64,000 bases of DNA from Edaphobacter modestus (lineage in GTDB: Bacteria; Acidobacteriota; Terriglobia; Terriglobales; Acidobacteriaceae): assembly GCF_004217555.1 (NCBI RefSeq), contig NZ_SHKW01000001.1, positions 1,550,001 through 1,614,000 on the forward strand, written 5' to 3'. Of this stretch, positions 1 to 10,365 are shown piece after piece. The notes under the pieces are model-generated. The model saw only the letters and a list, made by a program, of their open reading frames with translations. It made no database searches and was not told where the DNA came from. The translations under genes were made by a program, and so were the position numbers. Positions within the stretch are counted from its first letter, which is position 1. Each line of letters begins with the position of its first letter.

Positions 1-480
1 ATTTGCCGTAACGGTGGCCGTTGTAGTTCCAGTCAGCTTTACAGTTGCGCTAACCCCACCTGCTCCACTAATAGTGCCGCTAATCGTATAGGTCTGAGCA
101 GCGGAACTGAAATTCGCAGTAGCATTAGCTCCACTCACCGCTACGGGTTGGCTGGCCGGTGAGAAGACATAGCCGGTTTTGGTTGGTGTAACGGTGTACG
201 AACCGTTGGCAAGTCCCGCAAGGGTATAAACACCGGAAGAATTTGCCGTGACGGTGGCCGTCGTTGCTCCAGTCAGCTTTACAGTTGCACTGGCACCACC
301 TCCTCCGCTAATAGTGCCGCTAATCGTATAGGTCTGAGCAGTAGAATTGAAATTCGCAGTGGCATTAGCTCCACTCACCGCTACGGGTTGGCTGGCCGGT
401 GAGAAGACATAGCCGGTTTTGGTTGGTGTAACGGTGTACGAACCGTTGGCAAGTCCCGCAAGGGTATAAACACCGGACGA
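1..480 (-). repeat. Two near-identical 240-bp tandem units encoding CnaB-like repeats
   Basis: Bases 1-240 and 241-480 match almost base for base, with only a few substitutions clustered near the start of each unit. The next block (481-720) is recognisably related but much more diverged. Each unit encodes one 80-residue repeat of the giant protein. The first unit starts at the window edge, so the array may continue outside. Confidence 0.9.
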
Positions 481-3400
481 ATTTGCCGTAACCGTAGCCG
501 TAGCGGTCCCACTTAGCGCCACCAGAGCATTTGGCCCTCCGGGACCACTCACAGTACCGCTAACTGCATAGGTCTGCTGGCTTGTAAAGGTTAAGCCCAG
601 AGCATGCGCGTTATTAATTGTAATTGTTTGACTCGCGGGGCTATAGCCATAACCGTTAGCGGTGTTTGGAGTTATGGTGTAGGTCCCATTCGCTAGACCA
701 GAGAAGCTGAAGTTGCCCGAAGAATCAGCAGTGATGGTAGCCGTTTTAGCTCCACTGAGGTTTAGAGTAGCACTAACTCCACCACCTCCGGTAATGCTTC
801 CGGTGGCACTATAGGTCGCAGTTGGAAGGTATATAACATCAACCCAATAATTTGCTGCGTTGAAGGTAGACGTCGGAAAAACACTGGTCGAAGTGTAGAT
901 ATAGATACCGTTCGAACCAGCAACGCCATTCTGCAGCGCGTGCAAAGGTGGAACATCGACACCTCCGGTAGCGAAGAACTGTGAATCTCCTGAATAGTGT
1001 CCAACCGGAGCAAAATACGACCCTACGTAAGGAGTATTTGCCACCACGGGAACAGGACTGCTGAACATCACCTGCTGCCAACCCGACGCGGTTTCATTGC
1101 TGAAATCAGCTGTACCGAGCAAAGCTCCGGAATTTGACCAGAGATTGCCTTTGTGTGTCCCGGTATTAGCCGATCCCTTGTAGAACCGGATTCCTGCGAT
1201 GTATCCGTCCGAATCCGCTCGGAAGACGACTCCGGCTTCGGTCGAATGGGTATCCCCTGGATCTACCGTTACAGGTGTAGCTGAAGGTTGCCAGATCGTG
1301 TTGCATGGGCAGTTTGCCGGCACCACAAAATTAGCGTTGGTGACATTTGCTCCAAAGACTGTAGCCGCCAAACTTGCGGGGTTGAAAACCATGCCTACAC
1401 GTGATGGGGTTACAGTATACGAACCGTTGGTGAGACCTGGAAAGCTGAAATTTCCAGAACTATCCGCAGTAGTCGTTACGTTAGCTGCTCCCGCGAGAGT
1501 TACGATGGCTCCGGCTCCGCCTGTAATCACACCGCTGATCGAATACGCTAAGCTTGATCCGGTAAAGTTTACCGAGGAGACATTTGCTCCACTTACGGTA
1601 ACGTTCTGGCTTGAGGGGTTGATTACATATCCTACGGCTCCTGGAGTAACCGTATAAGATCCGTTAAGCAGGCCGGTAAAGGTGTAGTTTCCTAAGCTAT
1701 CGGTCGTCGTTATCGCATTCGAGGCTCCCGAAAGCACTACAGGGTCACCTGATACTCCACTAATTGTTCCCGAAATCGAATAAGTAAGCTGTGAAGCAGT
1801 AAAGTTGATACCAAAAACGTGTCCCCCGCTGATCGTTACATTCTGGCTGAAGGGGCCAAACGTTACTCCACTCGCGCCAGTTGGGGTGACGGTATATGTC
1901 CCGTTAGCGAGCCCGTTGAAGCGATAGTTACCCGCAGCATCAGCAACAGTACTAGACGTACCGCTCGGACCACTAAGCGTAACGGACGTCCCTGCTGCCC
2001 CTGGACCTGATACTATCCCGCTTATCGAAAACGCCGTCGCTCGAGCATAGACTACATCGACCCAATAGTTGGTGGCGTTATAGTCTTGGGTCGGATATGT
2101 GCTCGTCGGAGAATAGGAAAATAGCCCGTTGGGCTCACTTGCAGTATTGACCAAAGCATGGAGTGGAGGACTGTCTACACCTGCGCTTGCAAAAAGGAGG
2201 TTGGTAGCGGAATAGTGTCCTTGTGGACTGAAATAGGATGCAACATAAGGAGTATTTGCGGAAACAGGCACTGGATTGGCAAACATGACCTGCTGCCATC
2301 CGGTCCCGCTTTCGGCAGTGAATCCACCAGTGGCAAGTAAACTCCCCGAAGCAGCCGACCAGAGATTTCCAATATGGCTGCCCGTATTCGCTGCAGCCTT
2401 ATAAAAGCGGACGCCGAGAATGTAGCCGTCATAGTCGGCCTGGAATCTCACCCCCGTCTCGACCGAAGATCCATCTCCTGAGTCAATAACGGCCGGCAAA
2501 GCAGAGGGCTGCCAAATCGTGCCACACGGGCAGAGACTCGATCCGACAAAGTTCAATCCGGTTATATCGGCGCTGCTGACAAGAACATTTTGAACTGCGG
2601 GGATAAACGCGGCATTCGTATTGCTCGGCCTTACCGAATACGAACCCGCGGTGACACCGTTGAATAGGTACTTTCCTGAAGAATCTGCTGTTGTGGTAAT
2701 GGTTCCAGAGTCGTTAGTCAGTGTAACGGTTGCTCCCGCTCCTCCCGGACCAGTCACGATTCCACTCACGGCATGCGATTGATCAGCCACAAAAAGAACA
2801 TCGACCCAATAATTGCTCGAAGCGTAGCTGTTTGTTGGGAAGCCGCCACTAGAAGAATAAAGATAGATCCCATTTGATGAGTTCGTGGTGCTCGCCAAAG
2901 CCTGCAGTGGTGGGGTGTTCACTCCGTTGCTTGCAAAATAATTTGTATCTGCTGAGTAGTGTCCATTTGGTGCAAAATATGAAGCGACGTATGTAACGTT
3001 TGGTGTCACCGAGATCGGCGTCGAAAATATGATCTGCTGCCATCCAGATGCAGTCTCTCCTGTGAATGTCGCACTCGCAAGCTGAGTTCCAGTGCTAGAC
3101 CAGAGATGCCCGACGTGGGTACCGGTGTTTGCGCTTGCCTTATAAAAGCGCAAACCGTAGATTACGCCCGGCAGTGTGCTGACAAATTTGACACCAACTT
3201 CGACAGGAGTGGCGTCATTGCTATCCACTATCGCTGGGGTGGCGGAAGCTGGCCAAATAGAGATGCAGTTGCACGTTTGGGCCTGGAAATTTACACCTGC
3301 AGCACCAGCTCCTGAGAGGACGACGGAGCGCACCCCAGGAGTGAATATAATTCCTACTGCCGAGGGTTCAACACTATAGCTGCCACCGGGAAGACCGGTA

Positions 3401-6225
3401 AAAGAATAGTTCCCGGATGAATCCGCTGTACTTGTCGCGGTTGCAGCTCCGCCTAAATTTACTGTCGCGCCAGATCCTCCGGGCCCTGTGATCGTACCGG
3501 AGATTGTCTGTGGATTGGTTACAGTGGCAGTGAAGTTTGCGCCTGACACTGATGTGTTATTGATCGTTACTGGAAGGTTCCCCGGGCTGAAGGTTACGCC
3601 CGGCTTGCTAGGAGTTATCGAATACGCTCCATTCACCAGCCCGTTAAGACTATAGTTACCCGACGTATCCGCCGTAGTGGAAGCTGTCGCCGCCCCCGTC
3701 AAAGCCACTGTCGCTCCCGCACCACTGGCTCCGCTAATCGCTCCGGAGATATTGTAGGTGTTGGAGGAGGTAAAAACCACGTCTACCCAGTAATTGCCCG
3801 ACTGGGAACTCGAGGTTGGGAATCCACCGGTCGCGCCATACGTATAAACACCATTCAAACCATCTACACCATCCGCTAGTGCGTGAAGAGGGGGGTTGTT
3901 CACTCCTGATTGGGCAAAAAAGCCGGAATTTACGGAATAGTGGCCAGACGGTGCCAAATAAGAGACAACATAGGTGGTATTGGCCGTAACAGGTATAGGG
4001 CTTGAGAAATTAACTTGCTGCCAACCAGAACTGCTTTCCCCTGCAAAGGTCGCGGTTCCGAGTAGCGCGCCTGAACTGGACCAGATATGCCCTACATGTG
4101 TGCCTGTATTTGTTGTTGCTTTATAAAAACGAACACCCAAAACCGAGCCGTTCGAATCTGCTCGGAACTTCAACCCTACTTCGACCGCGTTGCCGTCACC
4201 ACTATCAATGGTTTGGGGTGTAACGGAGGAAGTCCAGATACGGCAAGGACATACTTGCGGCAAAACATTGAGATTAATGCCGTGGGCCGTCTCCAGGTTC
4301 GCGCTGTCATCCACTGCTCGGCTCATCAAAGTGGCGGGGCCCGTTGCCGACGGTATCCAGACATAACTCCAACTTGAACGCCCGGTCGCCGGATGCCAAG
4401 TGGCTCCACCATCCCCGGAAACCTCGACTGCGCCAACTGCACCCCCGCCAGCATCAATCGCATTTCCCGTAACGGTGACCGCAGTTCCGGTATTGATGCT
4501 CATATTCTCTGTGGGATAAGTGATCGCCGAAGCTGGAGGAGCCGAGTCGGTAGATGCGGTCGCAGGCATAACGCCTGCCTGCAACGTCGCCGGCTGTACT
4601 CCCATGTCTGCGAGCAGATTCACAGTTGCTTGCTGTGCGTTTCTATCCGTCTGTGCATCGAATTGAAACGGATTATCGTGATTACTGTTCAATGCCCAGG
4701 ACCATTGGATAGTCCCTGCATTGAAAACCAGCGCTCCACTGGGGGCGCGGTACAGCGTCATATGATGAGTTGCAGTTCCGGCACCGTATGTCGCACCTGC
4801 ATCCAATAGGTAATCCGATGTCAATGTATGCGTAGTTGTAGATAGATGAAACACTCCAGCAGGACGAAATCCATTATCTACGTCCTCATCCCACTCAAAG
4901 CCAAGCGTCCCCAGCGGAAGAGTGTATGTTTGATTCGCCGAGAGGCCGGCAACCGCCGAATTCCGCCAGAACCGCATCTTTCCATCTGCGGCAGGAACCT
5001 GAATTTGCAAACTACCATCGTTATCAGGGCTCGTACCATTGACCATAAACAAGCTGCCCATCAGACTATTCTCTGGCAAACCACCATCCGCTGGCGGACT
5101 CAGACTCGAATCCCTCCAGGTACCGGTCCATGTTGGGGATGGATCGATCTTTGCAAACGCCAAAGTCTCTTTGTAGCAGACGAGTGTTCGGTTTGGTGTA
5201 TTCGAGCCATCTATACTATTTTCCAAACGGGTCTTCCAAAACATCTGGTTGCCGCCGATGAAGGCAAGATTTACGCCGGCATCGCGAGCGGCTTGCACAT
5301 TAGCCCGATGGGGTCCTGACCAATATTCATCATGGCCCGCATCCATATAAACTTTATGGTTTTTAATCAGCGTTCCATATCGAGCTGCATCAACCCCTGT
5401 GAAATAGGTGACGTCGTAGCCGTTCTGTTCTAACCACTGAATCATCGCGAATTCAGCACCAAAGACAAACGTGACATTTTCCTGGTTAAAATTCCTGGTA
5501 TAAAATGGGCGGTTATAACTCACCTTGAGCGAGCGCCCTGCAAGGTCCCAGACCGGAGTATCCTGGCTGTAGACGCTCCCTAGGCCATAGTAGTTATAGG
5601 CTTGCCATGTTTCATCGGCGGTCTGGAACAAAATGGGTGAATTACTTGAGTCGTTGCGAACAATAAAGACGATATGACTATCCCCACCCGTATCCCGACG
5701 GATTAAGTGAGCAAAATAGACGCCCGATGTAGCAGTTGCCGGGACCGGCCAAGACGCAGATACGGCCCAGTTCCCACAATCCATCAAACCGACGGTCGTA
5801 TCTGTCCTGCATGCCGGTTGGGTCTGAGGTAAGGTTGCAGACGGGGTGATGCTCGTAACCTTATGCGCCCCCATTCCGCCGTAATAACCCATACGATAGA
5901 TGTCGATTGTGTACGATGGCGCCGGCGTGTCGATTTTGAAATAAATGGTGCTGCCACGGTTTACACTGATGTCGGTGGCAAACCCCTGAATCGAGTGATC
6001 TCCCTCGAAACCATTTTTTACATCCCATTCCGAATCTGAGCTTCCAGGCAAGCAATTTTCCGCGACAATGGCATTCGCCGGATTGTTGCATTGACCCTTC
6101 ATCTGACCCGAAACCGCAAGAAACACAAGCAAGATCATCCCGAACGAACATTTAGGAGCTACAAGGGATCGAAACGCTAGCGGAAGAGAGAGGCGACTTG
6201 TCGGCTCGGTTTTGATGGCGCACAC
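1..6225 (-). CDS. Giant secreted protein: DMFase-like N-terminal domain, four DUF4082 domains and CnaB-like repeats (3' end outside window)
   Basis: The frame is open from the start to base 1, more than 2,040 codons with no stop, so the C-terminus lies outside the window. The N-terminus has a hydrophobic stretch after basic residues (MILLVFLAVSG), consistent with secretion. I favour the GTG at 6225, which supplies the basic n-region; the ATG at 6138 in the same frame is the alternative, and neither has a clear ribosome site. The first 500 or so residues resemble the C-terminal domain of N,N-dimethylformamidase beta subunit seen in secreted proteins (IYRMGYYGG, GHDEYWSG, FIGGNQMFW, HDNPFQFD). 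Then follow an Ig-like segment and four DUF4082 domains, each opening with C-x-C and containing GxRFYK, TGTHxGxLWS, GWQQVxF and NYWVDV. They alternate with about 80-residue CnaB/carboxypeptidase-regulatory-like repeats (SGNYSFxGLxNGxYxVTP). It is probably an extracellular adhesin or carbohydrate-binding surface protein; any enzymatic role is unproven. Confidence 0.85.
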   Translation of the reverse strand, partial: MCAIKTEPTSRLSLPLAFRSLVAPKCSFGMILLVFLAVSGQMKGQCNNPANAIVAENCLPGSSDSEWDVKNGFEGDHSIQGFATDISVNRGSTIYFKIDTPAPSYTIDIYRMGYYGGMGAHKVTSITPSATLPQTQPACRTDTTVGLMDCGNWAVSASWPVPATATSGVYFAHLIRRDTGGDSHIVFIVRNDSSNSPILFQTADETWQAYNYYGLGSVYSQDTPVWDLAGRSLKVSYNRPFYTRNFNQENVTFVFGAEFAMIQWLEQNGYDVTYFTGVDAARYGTLIKNHKVYMDAGHDEYWSGPHRANVQAARDAGVNLAFIGGNQMFWKTRLENSIDGSNTPNRTLVCYKETLAFAKIDPSPTWTGTWRDSSLSPPADGGLPENSLMGSLFMVNGTSPDNDGSLQIQVPAADGKMRFWRNSAVAGLSANQTYTLPLGTLGFEWDEDVDNGFRPAGVFHLSTTTHTLTSDYLLDAGATYGAGTATHHMTLYRAPSGALVFNAGTIQWSWALNSNHDNPFQFDAQTDRNAQQATVNLLADMGVQPATLQAGVMPATASTDSAPPASAITYPTENMSINTGTAVTVTGNAIDAGGGAVGAVEVSGDGGATWHPATGRSSWSYVWIPSATGPATLMSRAVDDSANLETAHGINLNVLPQVCPCRIWTSSVTPQTIDSGDGNAVEVGLKFRADSNGSVLGVRFYKATTNTGTHVGHIWSSSGALLGTATFAGESSSGWQQVNFSSPIPVTANTTYVVSYLAPSGHYSVNSGFFAQSGVNNPPLHALADGVDGLNGVYTYGATGGFPTSSSQSGNYWVDVVFTSSNTYNISGAISGASGAGATVALTGAATASTTADTSGNYSLNGLVNGAYSITPSKPGVTFSPGNLPVTINNTSVSGANFTATVTNPQTISGTITGPGGSGATVNLGGAATATSTADSSGNYSFTGLPGGSYSVEPSAVGIIFTPGVRSVVLSGAGAAGVNFQAQTCNCISIWPASATPAIVDSNDATPVEVGVKFVSTLPGVIYGLRFYKASANTGTHVGHLWSSTGTQLASATFTGETASGWQQIIFSTPISVTPNVTYVASYFAPNGHYSADTNYFASNGVNTPPLQALASTTNSSNGIYLYSSSGGFPTNSYASSNYWVDVLFVADQSHAVSGIVTGPGGAGATVTLTNDSGTITTTADSSGKYLFNGVTAGSYSVRPSNTNAAFIPAVQNVLVSSADITGLNFVGSSLCPCGTIWQPSALPAVIDSGDGSSVETGVRFQADYDGYILGVRFYKAAANTGSHIGNLWSAASGSLLATGGFTAESGTGWQQVMFANPVPVSANTPYVASYFSPQGHYSATNLLFASAGVDSPPLHALVNTASEPNGLFSYSPTSTYPTQDYNATNYWVDVVYARATAFSISGIVSGPGAAGTSVTLSGPSGTSSTVADAAGNYRFNGLANGTYTVTPTGASGVTFGPFSQNVTISGGHVFGINFTASQLTYSISGTISGVSGDPVVLSGASNAITTTDSLGNYTFTGLLNGSYTVTPGAVGYVINPSSQNVTVSGANVSSVNFTGSSLAYSISGVITGGAGAIVTLAGAANVTTTADSSGNFSFPGLTNGSYTVTPSRVGMVFNPASLAATVFGANVTNANFVVPANCPCNTIWQPSATPVTVDPGDTHSTEAGVVFRADSDGYIAGIRFYKGSANTGTHKGNLWSNSGALLGTADFSNETASGWQQVMFSSPVPVVANTPYVGSYFAPVGHYSGDSQFFATGGVDVPPLHALQNGVAGSNGIYIYTSTSVFPTSTFNAANYWVDVIYLPTATYSATGSITGGGGVSATLNLSGAKTATITADSSGNFSFSGLANGTYTITPNTANGYGYSPASQTITINNAHALGLTFTSQQTYAVSGTVSGPGGPNALVALSGTATATVTANSSGVYTLAGLANGSYTVTPTKTGYVFSPASQPVAVSGANATANFNSTAQTYTISGTISGGGGASATVKLTGATTATVTANSSGVYTLAGLANGSYTVTPTKTGYVFSPASQPVAVSGANATANFSSAAQTYTISGTISGAGGVSATVKLTGTTTATVTAN
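830..4260 (-). repeat. Four DUF4082 domain copies spaced by CnaB-like repeats
   Basis: Reading on the minus strand, DUF4082-type domains occupy roughly 4260-3775, 3275-2795, 2530-2050 and 1310-830. Each begins with a CPC or CNC motif followed by IW and an SATP-like stretch, and ends with NYWVDV. They are clearly related at protein level but diverged in DNA, unlike the 240-bp units at 1-480. Between them lie one to three CnaB-like repeats. Confidence 0.8.
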
Positions 6226-7056
6226 TCCGATTGTGACTTGAACGGAGTAGATGCATCTATAAGTCCAAACTAGTAATACCTTCGGCTGTTACTTCTGCGA
6301 CATGGCTAAGAGCGGGTCAGACACTCAACCTACCCCTTTGTTAATTCCCCGAAAGCGGTCGCTCGTACACTTACTGAAACCTAAATTGGCATATCGGAGA
6401 ACAATACGCACGCGGAATCTTTAGTACCTATCTGTCATTGATTCTTGAAGATGCCTTGCACCTTCCGGATAATGCAGTGCCGCTCCGCAGGGTCAAGCGT
6501 CAATCAAAATGAGTATTCGTATGACTCGCAAAAAAGCCATTCACCCCATCCCCTTGAACCTCCGCTGAATAAATAACCGTCCTTCTGAAGTTAATCGGAA
6601 GTCCCCGAAATCGATTTTGTAACCAACAAATTGTAAAAAGTATGCAAGACAGTTGCTCGTCAGGTCTCGAGCTTTCGAAATCCGGCTCTGCTGAACAAAT
6701 CTTTTGGATGAACGTGCGGGATCAGAGCGGTAAAGGCGAAAACAAACCGGAAACGGTAATTGTCGAAAGCGTGCAAGGTATTGCACATAGTGACAAACGT
6801 CCGAACCGGGATCCTCCACTTCCTTTAATGGCAGAGCCTCAATTCCAGTGCTGTCTATGTAATCGCATGAATTTACTCACATTTCAGGCTTGGAACAATA
6901 ATTGCAAGCTTGATGATCGAGGAATCCGGCACCTTGTCACTTTAAGGCATTGCCGGCGTTGATCTTATACATCTCGAAGTGACTGTACGTGAGTCATGAC
7001 GCCGAAGCCCTGCCTAAATACTCCATCCTCTACTTTGGGGATGGATCGAGGAAAAC
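6226..7056. other. Intergenic region, 830 bp, divergent promoters expected
   Basis: This lies between the divergent giant surface gene and the first glycosyltransferase. Short open frames are present on both strands (for example 6541-6819 minus and 6642-6962 plus), but none has a ribosome site or recognisable protein. An AGGA ribosome site lies just before 7057. I see no strong hairpin or RNA gene. Confidence 0.5.
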
Positions 7057-8337
7057 ATGTCATCCATACCGTCAAGTAAGCTGATGAACGACCACCACAC
7101 CATCAGCGCACATGTTCCATCGCTCCAGAGACAGAAGCTACGAATCTGCATGCTCGCTTATGCCTTCTACGAAACGGACACACGAATCCTCCAGTATGCT
7201 GCATCCCTCGCGGAGCGGGGAGATATTGTTGATGTGATTGCCCTTAAGCGGGACCCTGGATTGCCGGATTTTGAACAGCTCGACGGTGTAAATCTGTATA
7301 GAATTCAGGATCGCATTTTGAACGAAAAGGGCATTCTCAGCTATGTCAGCCGCATTACGCGCTTCGCTCTCCGGTCAGCACTGTTTCTTTTTCGAAAATA
7401 CAATGAACATCCTTACGACGTAATTCACGTCCACAATGTTCCCGACTTCCTCGTCTTCTCGGCAATCTATCCAAAGCTGAGAGGAGGATGTATTGTTCTC
7501 GACATTCACGATCTCCTACCTGAGTTCTATGCAAGTAAGTTCAACATCAGCCACAACTCCCTGCTCTTCAAGGCACTCGTATTCTCTGAGCGCTGTTCAG
7601 CCGCATTTGCGAATCACGTCATCATCGCGAATCATTTGTGGCGTCACCGTCTCGCTTCTCGTTCTTCTTCCGCAGAAAAGTGCAGTGTAGTCCGCAATCG
7701 CCCGGACCTCAGTATCTTTACGAAACAGGAGATCAATAAACGAGGTAACGATCAGAAATTCATTCTCACCTATCCAGGCTCACTAAACTGGCACCAAGGT
7801 CTTGATGTTGCCATCCGTGCTTTTGCCAGTATCTCGGATCGGATACCAGAAGCAGAGTTCCATATCTACGGGGAGGGCTCAGCCAAAACATCCCTAATCG
7901 CCATGGTGGATGAACTTGCCATGGCAGATAGAATTTTCTTCCATAACTTCTTACCTAGTCGCGATATCGCTCAAGTGATGGCAAATACCGACCTCGCTAT
8001 CGAACCTAAGCGATCCAACTCGGCTTTTGGTAATGAAGCGCTAAGTACGAAGATTCTCGAATTCATGTCCCTAGGTGTACCTGTAATCGCATCCAAAACT
8101 AAGATTCACGCGTACTATTATAACGACTCGATTATTCAATACTACGATAACGACGACGAATTTCAGCTGGCGGAACAGATCTTACGCCTCAAGAACAATC
8201 CCGAGCTGCGCCGATCGTTGGCGGAGAATGCGAAACGATACCTAGAGGACAACACTTGGGACGCTCGCAAGCATGAGTATCTCCAACTCATTGACTCACT
8301 TATCAATCCAGATCTCCAGATCGCTTTGGTCCTATAA
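7057..8337 (+). CDS. Glycosyltransferase family 4
   Basis: This is a 426-residue GT4 (GT-B fold) enzyme that likely adds a sugar from a nucleotide donor to a lipid-linked repeat unit at the cytoplasmic face. The N-terminal Rossmann half begins at RICMLAYAFYETDTR and includes an HVHN motif near residue 130. The C-terminal half starts around residue 230 (LTYPGSLNWHQGLD) and holds the family signature with the nucleotide-binding glutamates in EPKRSN...STKILEFMSLGVPVIAS. The start is supported by an AGGA ribosome site 5 to 8 bases upstream. It is the first gene of the plus arm of the exopolysaccharide cluster, followed 6 bp later by a GT2 gene. Acceptor and sugar cannot be read from the sequence. 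Confidence 0.85.
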   Translation: MSSIPSSKLMNDHHTISAHVPSLQRQKLRICMLAYAFYETDTRILQYAASLAERGDIVDVIALKRDPGLPDFEQLDGVNLYRIQDRILNEKGILSYVSRITRFALRSALFLFRKYNEHPYDVIHVHNVPDFLVFSAIYPKLRGGCIVLDIHDLLPEFYASKFNISHNSLLFKALVFSERCSAAFANHVIIANHLWRHRLASRSSSAEKCSVVRNRPDLSIFTKQEINKRGNDQKFILTYPGSLNWHQGLDVAIRAFASISDRIPEAEFHIYGEGSAKTSLIAMVDELAMADRIFFHNFLPSRDIAQVMANTDLAIEPKRSNSAFGNEALSTKILEFMSLGVPVIASKTKIHAYYYNDSIIQYYDNDDEFQLAEQILRLKNNPELRRSLAENAKRYLEDNTWDARKHEYLQLIDSLINPDLQIALVL

Positions 8338-8343
8338 CGACAT

Positions 8344-9210
8344 ATGGAACGCTACGTACTTATGACGGCCGCGCACAATGAGGCTAAGCTTATTGGTGCG
8401 ACCATAGAAACTGTTCTGGCGCAGACTGCTCTCCCATCTCTATGGGTCATCGTCAGCGATCGCTCGACAGATGACACGGACAATATTGTCAAGGAGTACT
8501 GCGCAAAACATAGCTTCATGCGACTCATCCGCCTTAACAAAAATAGTGACCGGGGAACGATCGCGAAGGTCAACGCATTGATGGCCGCGTCCAATGAGAT
8601 ATTGAGCTGCGATCACGATTATGTGGGAAATCTCGATGCCGACGTTTCTTTTGATAACGAGTACTTCGAACGTCTCCTCAGTTGTTTCCAACTGAATCCT
8701 TCTCTTGGAATCGCCGGCGGTCTTATCTATGAAAAGCGGGGAGCATCCTTTCGTCCACGAGTGTCCAATAGCATTAGCTCAGTTGCTCATGCTGCGCAGC
8801 TGGTGCGAAGACAATGCTATTCCGAAATCGGAGGCTATATCGCGTTGGAGTATGGGGGTGAAGATTGGTACGCAGAGATACGCGCACGCAGTAAGGGATG
8901 GCATGTCAGAGCCCTTCCCGAATTGAAAGTAATGCACCACAGAGTAACGGGGGGAGCAGATTCCCTGCTGCGACACCGTTTTCGTGAAGGCAAAATGGAC
9001 TTTTCTGTTGGAAGTCATCCGGCGTTTGAGTTAGTAAAGTGCGCCCGACGGTTTCCCGAACACCCCGCCTGCGTCGGGACGATCGCGCGACTAGCAGGTT
9101 TTTTTTCTTCTTACTTCAACTCCGAGCTGCCCTTAGTACCTCCCGAAATTGTCGACTTTCTCCGAAAAGAGCAGATGAATAAGGTTAGGACGTTTATCTA
9201 TCGACAGTAG
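8344..9210 (+). CDS. Glycosyltransferase family 2
   Basis: A 288-residue GT-A fold enzyme. The N-terminus shows the GT2 nucleotide-binding start (VLMTAAHNEAKLIGATIETVLAQT), SDRSTDDT, and the metal-binding DxD as NLDADVSF near residue 100. The C-terminal half has GGEDWYAEIRARSKGW, which is the acceptor-side ED-W motif of this family. No membrane segments are seen, so it acts in the cytoplasm or peripherally. It starts 6 bp after the GT4 gene, so the two are almost certainly co-transcribed. No strong ribosome site precedes the ATG, consistent with coupling to the upstream gene. Confidence 0.85.
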   Translation: MERYVLMTAAHNEAKLIGATIETVLAQTALPSLWVIVSDRSTDDTDNIVKEYCAKHSFMRLIRLNKNSDRGTIAKVNALMAASNEILSCDHDYVGNLDADVSFDNEYFERLLSCFQLNPSLGIAGGLIYEKRGASFRPRVSNSISSVAHAAQLVRRQCYSEIGGYIALEYGGEDWYAEIRARSKGWHVRALPELKVMHHRVTGGADSLLRHRFREGKMDFSVGSHPAFELVKCARRFPEHPACVGTIARLAGFFSSYFNSELPLVPPEIVDFLRKEQMNKVRTFIYRQ

Positions 9211-9304
9211 TATTGAGTCTTTTAACATCGGTGAATAATAAATTGTTCGAACCTTCTTGATCTTGCGTTGGTATAATCCGTTCTATTCAATAAAGGAGCA
9301 TATT

Positions 9305-10345
9305 GTGGCGGTGTATGAGTTAGATCCATTGACCGATCCAAGATGGTCCGAGTTTGTCATTCAACATGCGGACTCGACAATATTCCATACAAAGGATTGG
9401 CTGACTAGCTTACATCACACATATGGCTACCAGCCAATTGCACTTACAACATCAAAAGGTCCGGAGCTAAATAATGCAATTGTGTTCTGCAAAATAAAAA
9501 GCTCATTGACAGGAAAACGGCTAGTTTCTCTTCCATTTTCAGATCACTGTCAACCATTGGCGGATCAAGATGCAATAAACATGATTGTTCAGCACCTTCA
9601 GTCGCATTCATATGCCAAAGGAATGAAATACGTAGAATTCAGACCATTGGAAGGTGACAAGCTGTCATGTATCGCCAGCATAACTGGTACCGAGCATTTT
9701 TGTTTCCAATCGATAAACCTTCGTAAGGATATTGCTATCCTCTACCGTGGGATGCATGAGAGTTGCATCCGGCGCAAGATCAAGCGCGCAGAGAAAGAGC
9801 AATTGTTTTATGAGGGAGGGTCCTCAGAACGCCTGCTCCGTAATTTTCGCTACCTTTTTTTACTTACCCGTCGTCGGCACCGACTGCCTCCTCCTCCTGC
9901 ATCTTGGTTCAACAATCTAGCGCACTTTCTCGGCAACCGGTTGAAGATTCACATGGTTTCGAAAAACGATAAGCCTATCGCCAGTATTCTTACCCTGACC
10001 CATAGAGACACTATCGTCTACAAATATGGCTGCTCCGATTCTTCGTTCAGTAATCTGGGTGGCACTCCTTATCTTTTCTGGAAGGTCATCCAACAAGCGA
10101 AAGAGACAGGTTTGACTGAATTTGATTTGGGTCGTTCAGATTACGAAGACGACGGACTCATTGCCTTCAAAGAACATCTGGGTGCCATAGCAAAAAACAT
10201 TACATATTTCCGAGGTTCGCCTCTCAAGAACGAAAGCTCGTTCTCAAAAACCGGTGTCGCATCATTGATGCGCTATACGCTTTCACGATTACCAGACCCG
10301 CTCTTAGCTGGCGTAGGCAATATACTTTACCGACACATGGGATAG
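9305..10345 (+). CDS. FemAB/GNAT-like acyltransferase (BioF2-type acetyltransferase domain)
   Basis: This is a GNAT-like protein of the FemAB-related group often placed in exopolysaccharide clusters. The central and C-terminal part carries the typical signature: RRKIKRAEKEQL, FLLTRRRHRLPPPP, KNDKPIASILTLTHRDTIVYKYGCSD, LFWKVIQQAKETGLTEFDLGRSD, GLIAFKEHLGA. I choose the GTG at 9305 because AAGGAG lies 6 bases before it. An upstream in-frame TTG at 9257 would add 16 residues but has no ribosome site. By family analogy it may acylate or add an amino acid to a sugar; the substrate is unknown. Its codon use (many AAT, AAA, ATA) is more AT-rich than the housekeeping genes to the right. Confidence 0.75.
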   Translation: MAVYELDPLTDPRWSEFVIQHADSTIFHTKDWLTSLHHTYGYQPIALTTSKGPELNNAIVFCKIKSSLTGKRLVSLPFSDHCQPLADQDAINMIVQHLQSHSYAKGMKYVEFRPLEGDKLSCIASITGTEHFCFQSINLRKDIAILYRGMHESCIRRKIKRAEKEQLFYEGGSSERLLRNFRYLFLLTRRRHRLPPPPASWFNNLAHFLGNRLKIHMVSKNDKPIASILTLTHRDTIVYKYGCSDSSFSNLGGTPYLFWKVIQQAKETGLTEFDLGRSDYEDDGLIAFKEHLGAIAKNITYFRGSPLKNESSFSKTGVASLMRYTLSRLPDPLLAGVGNILYRHMG

Positions 10346-10365
10346 CCCCTGAGAGCCTTCCATAC

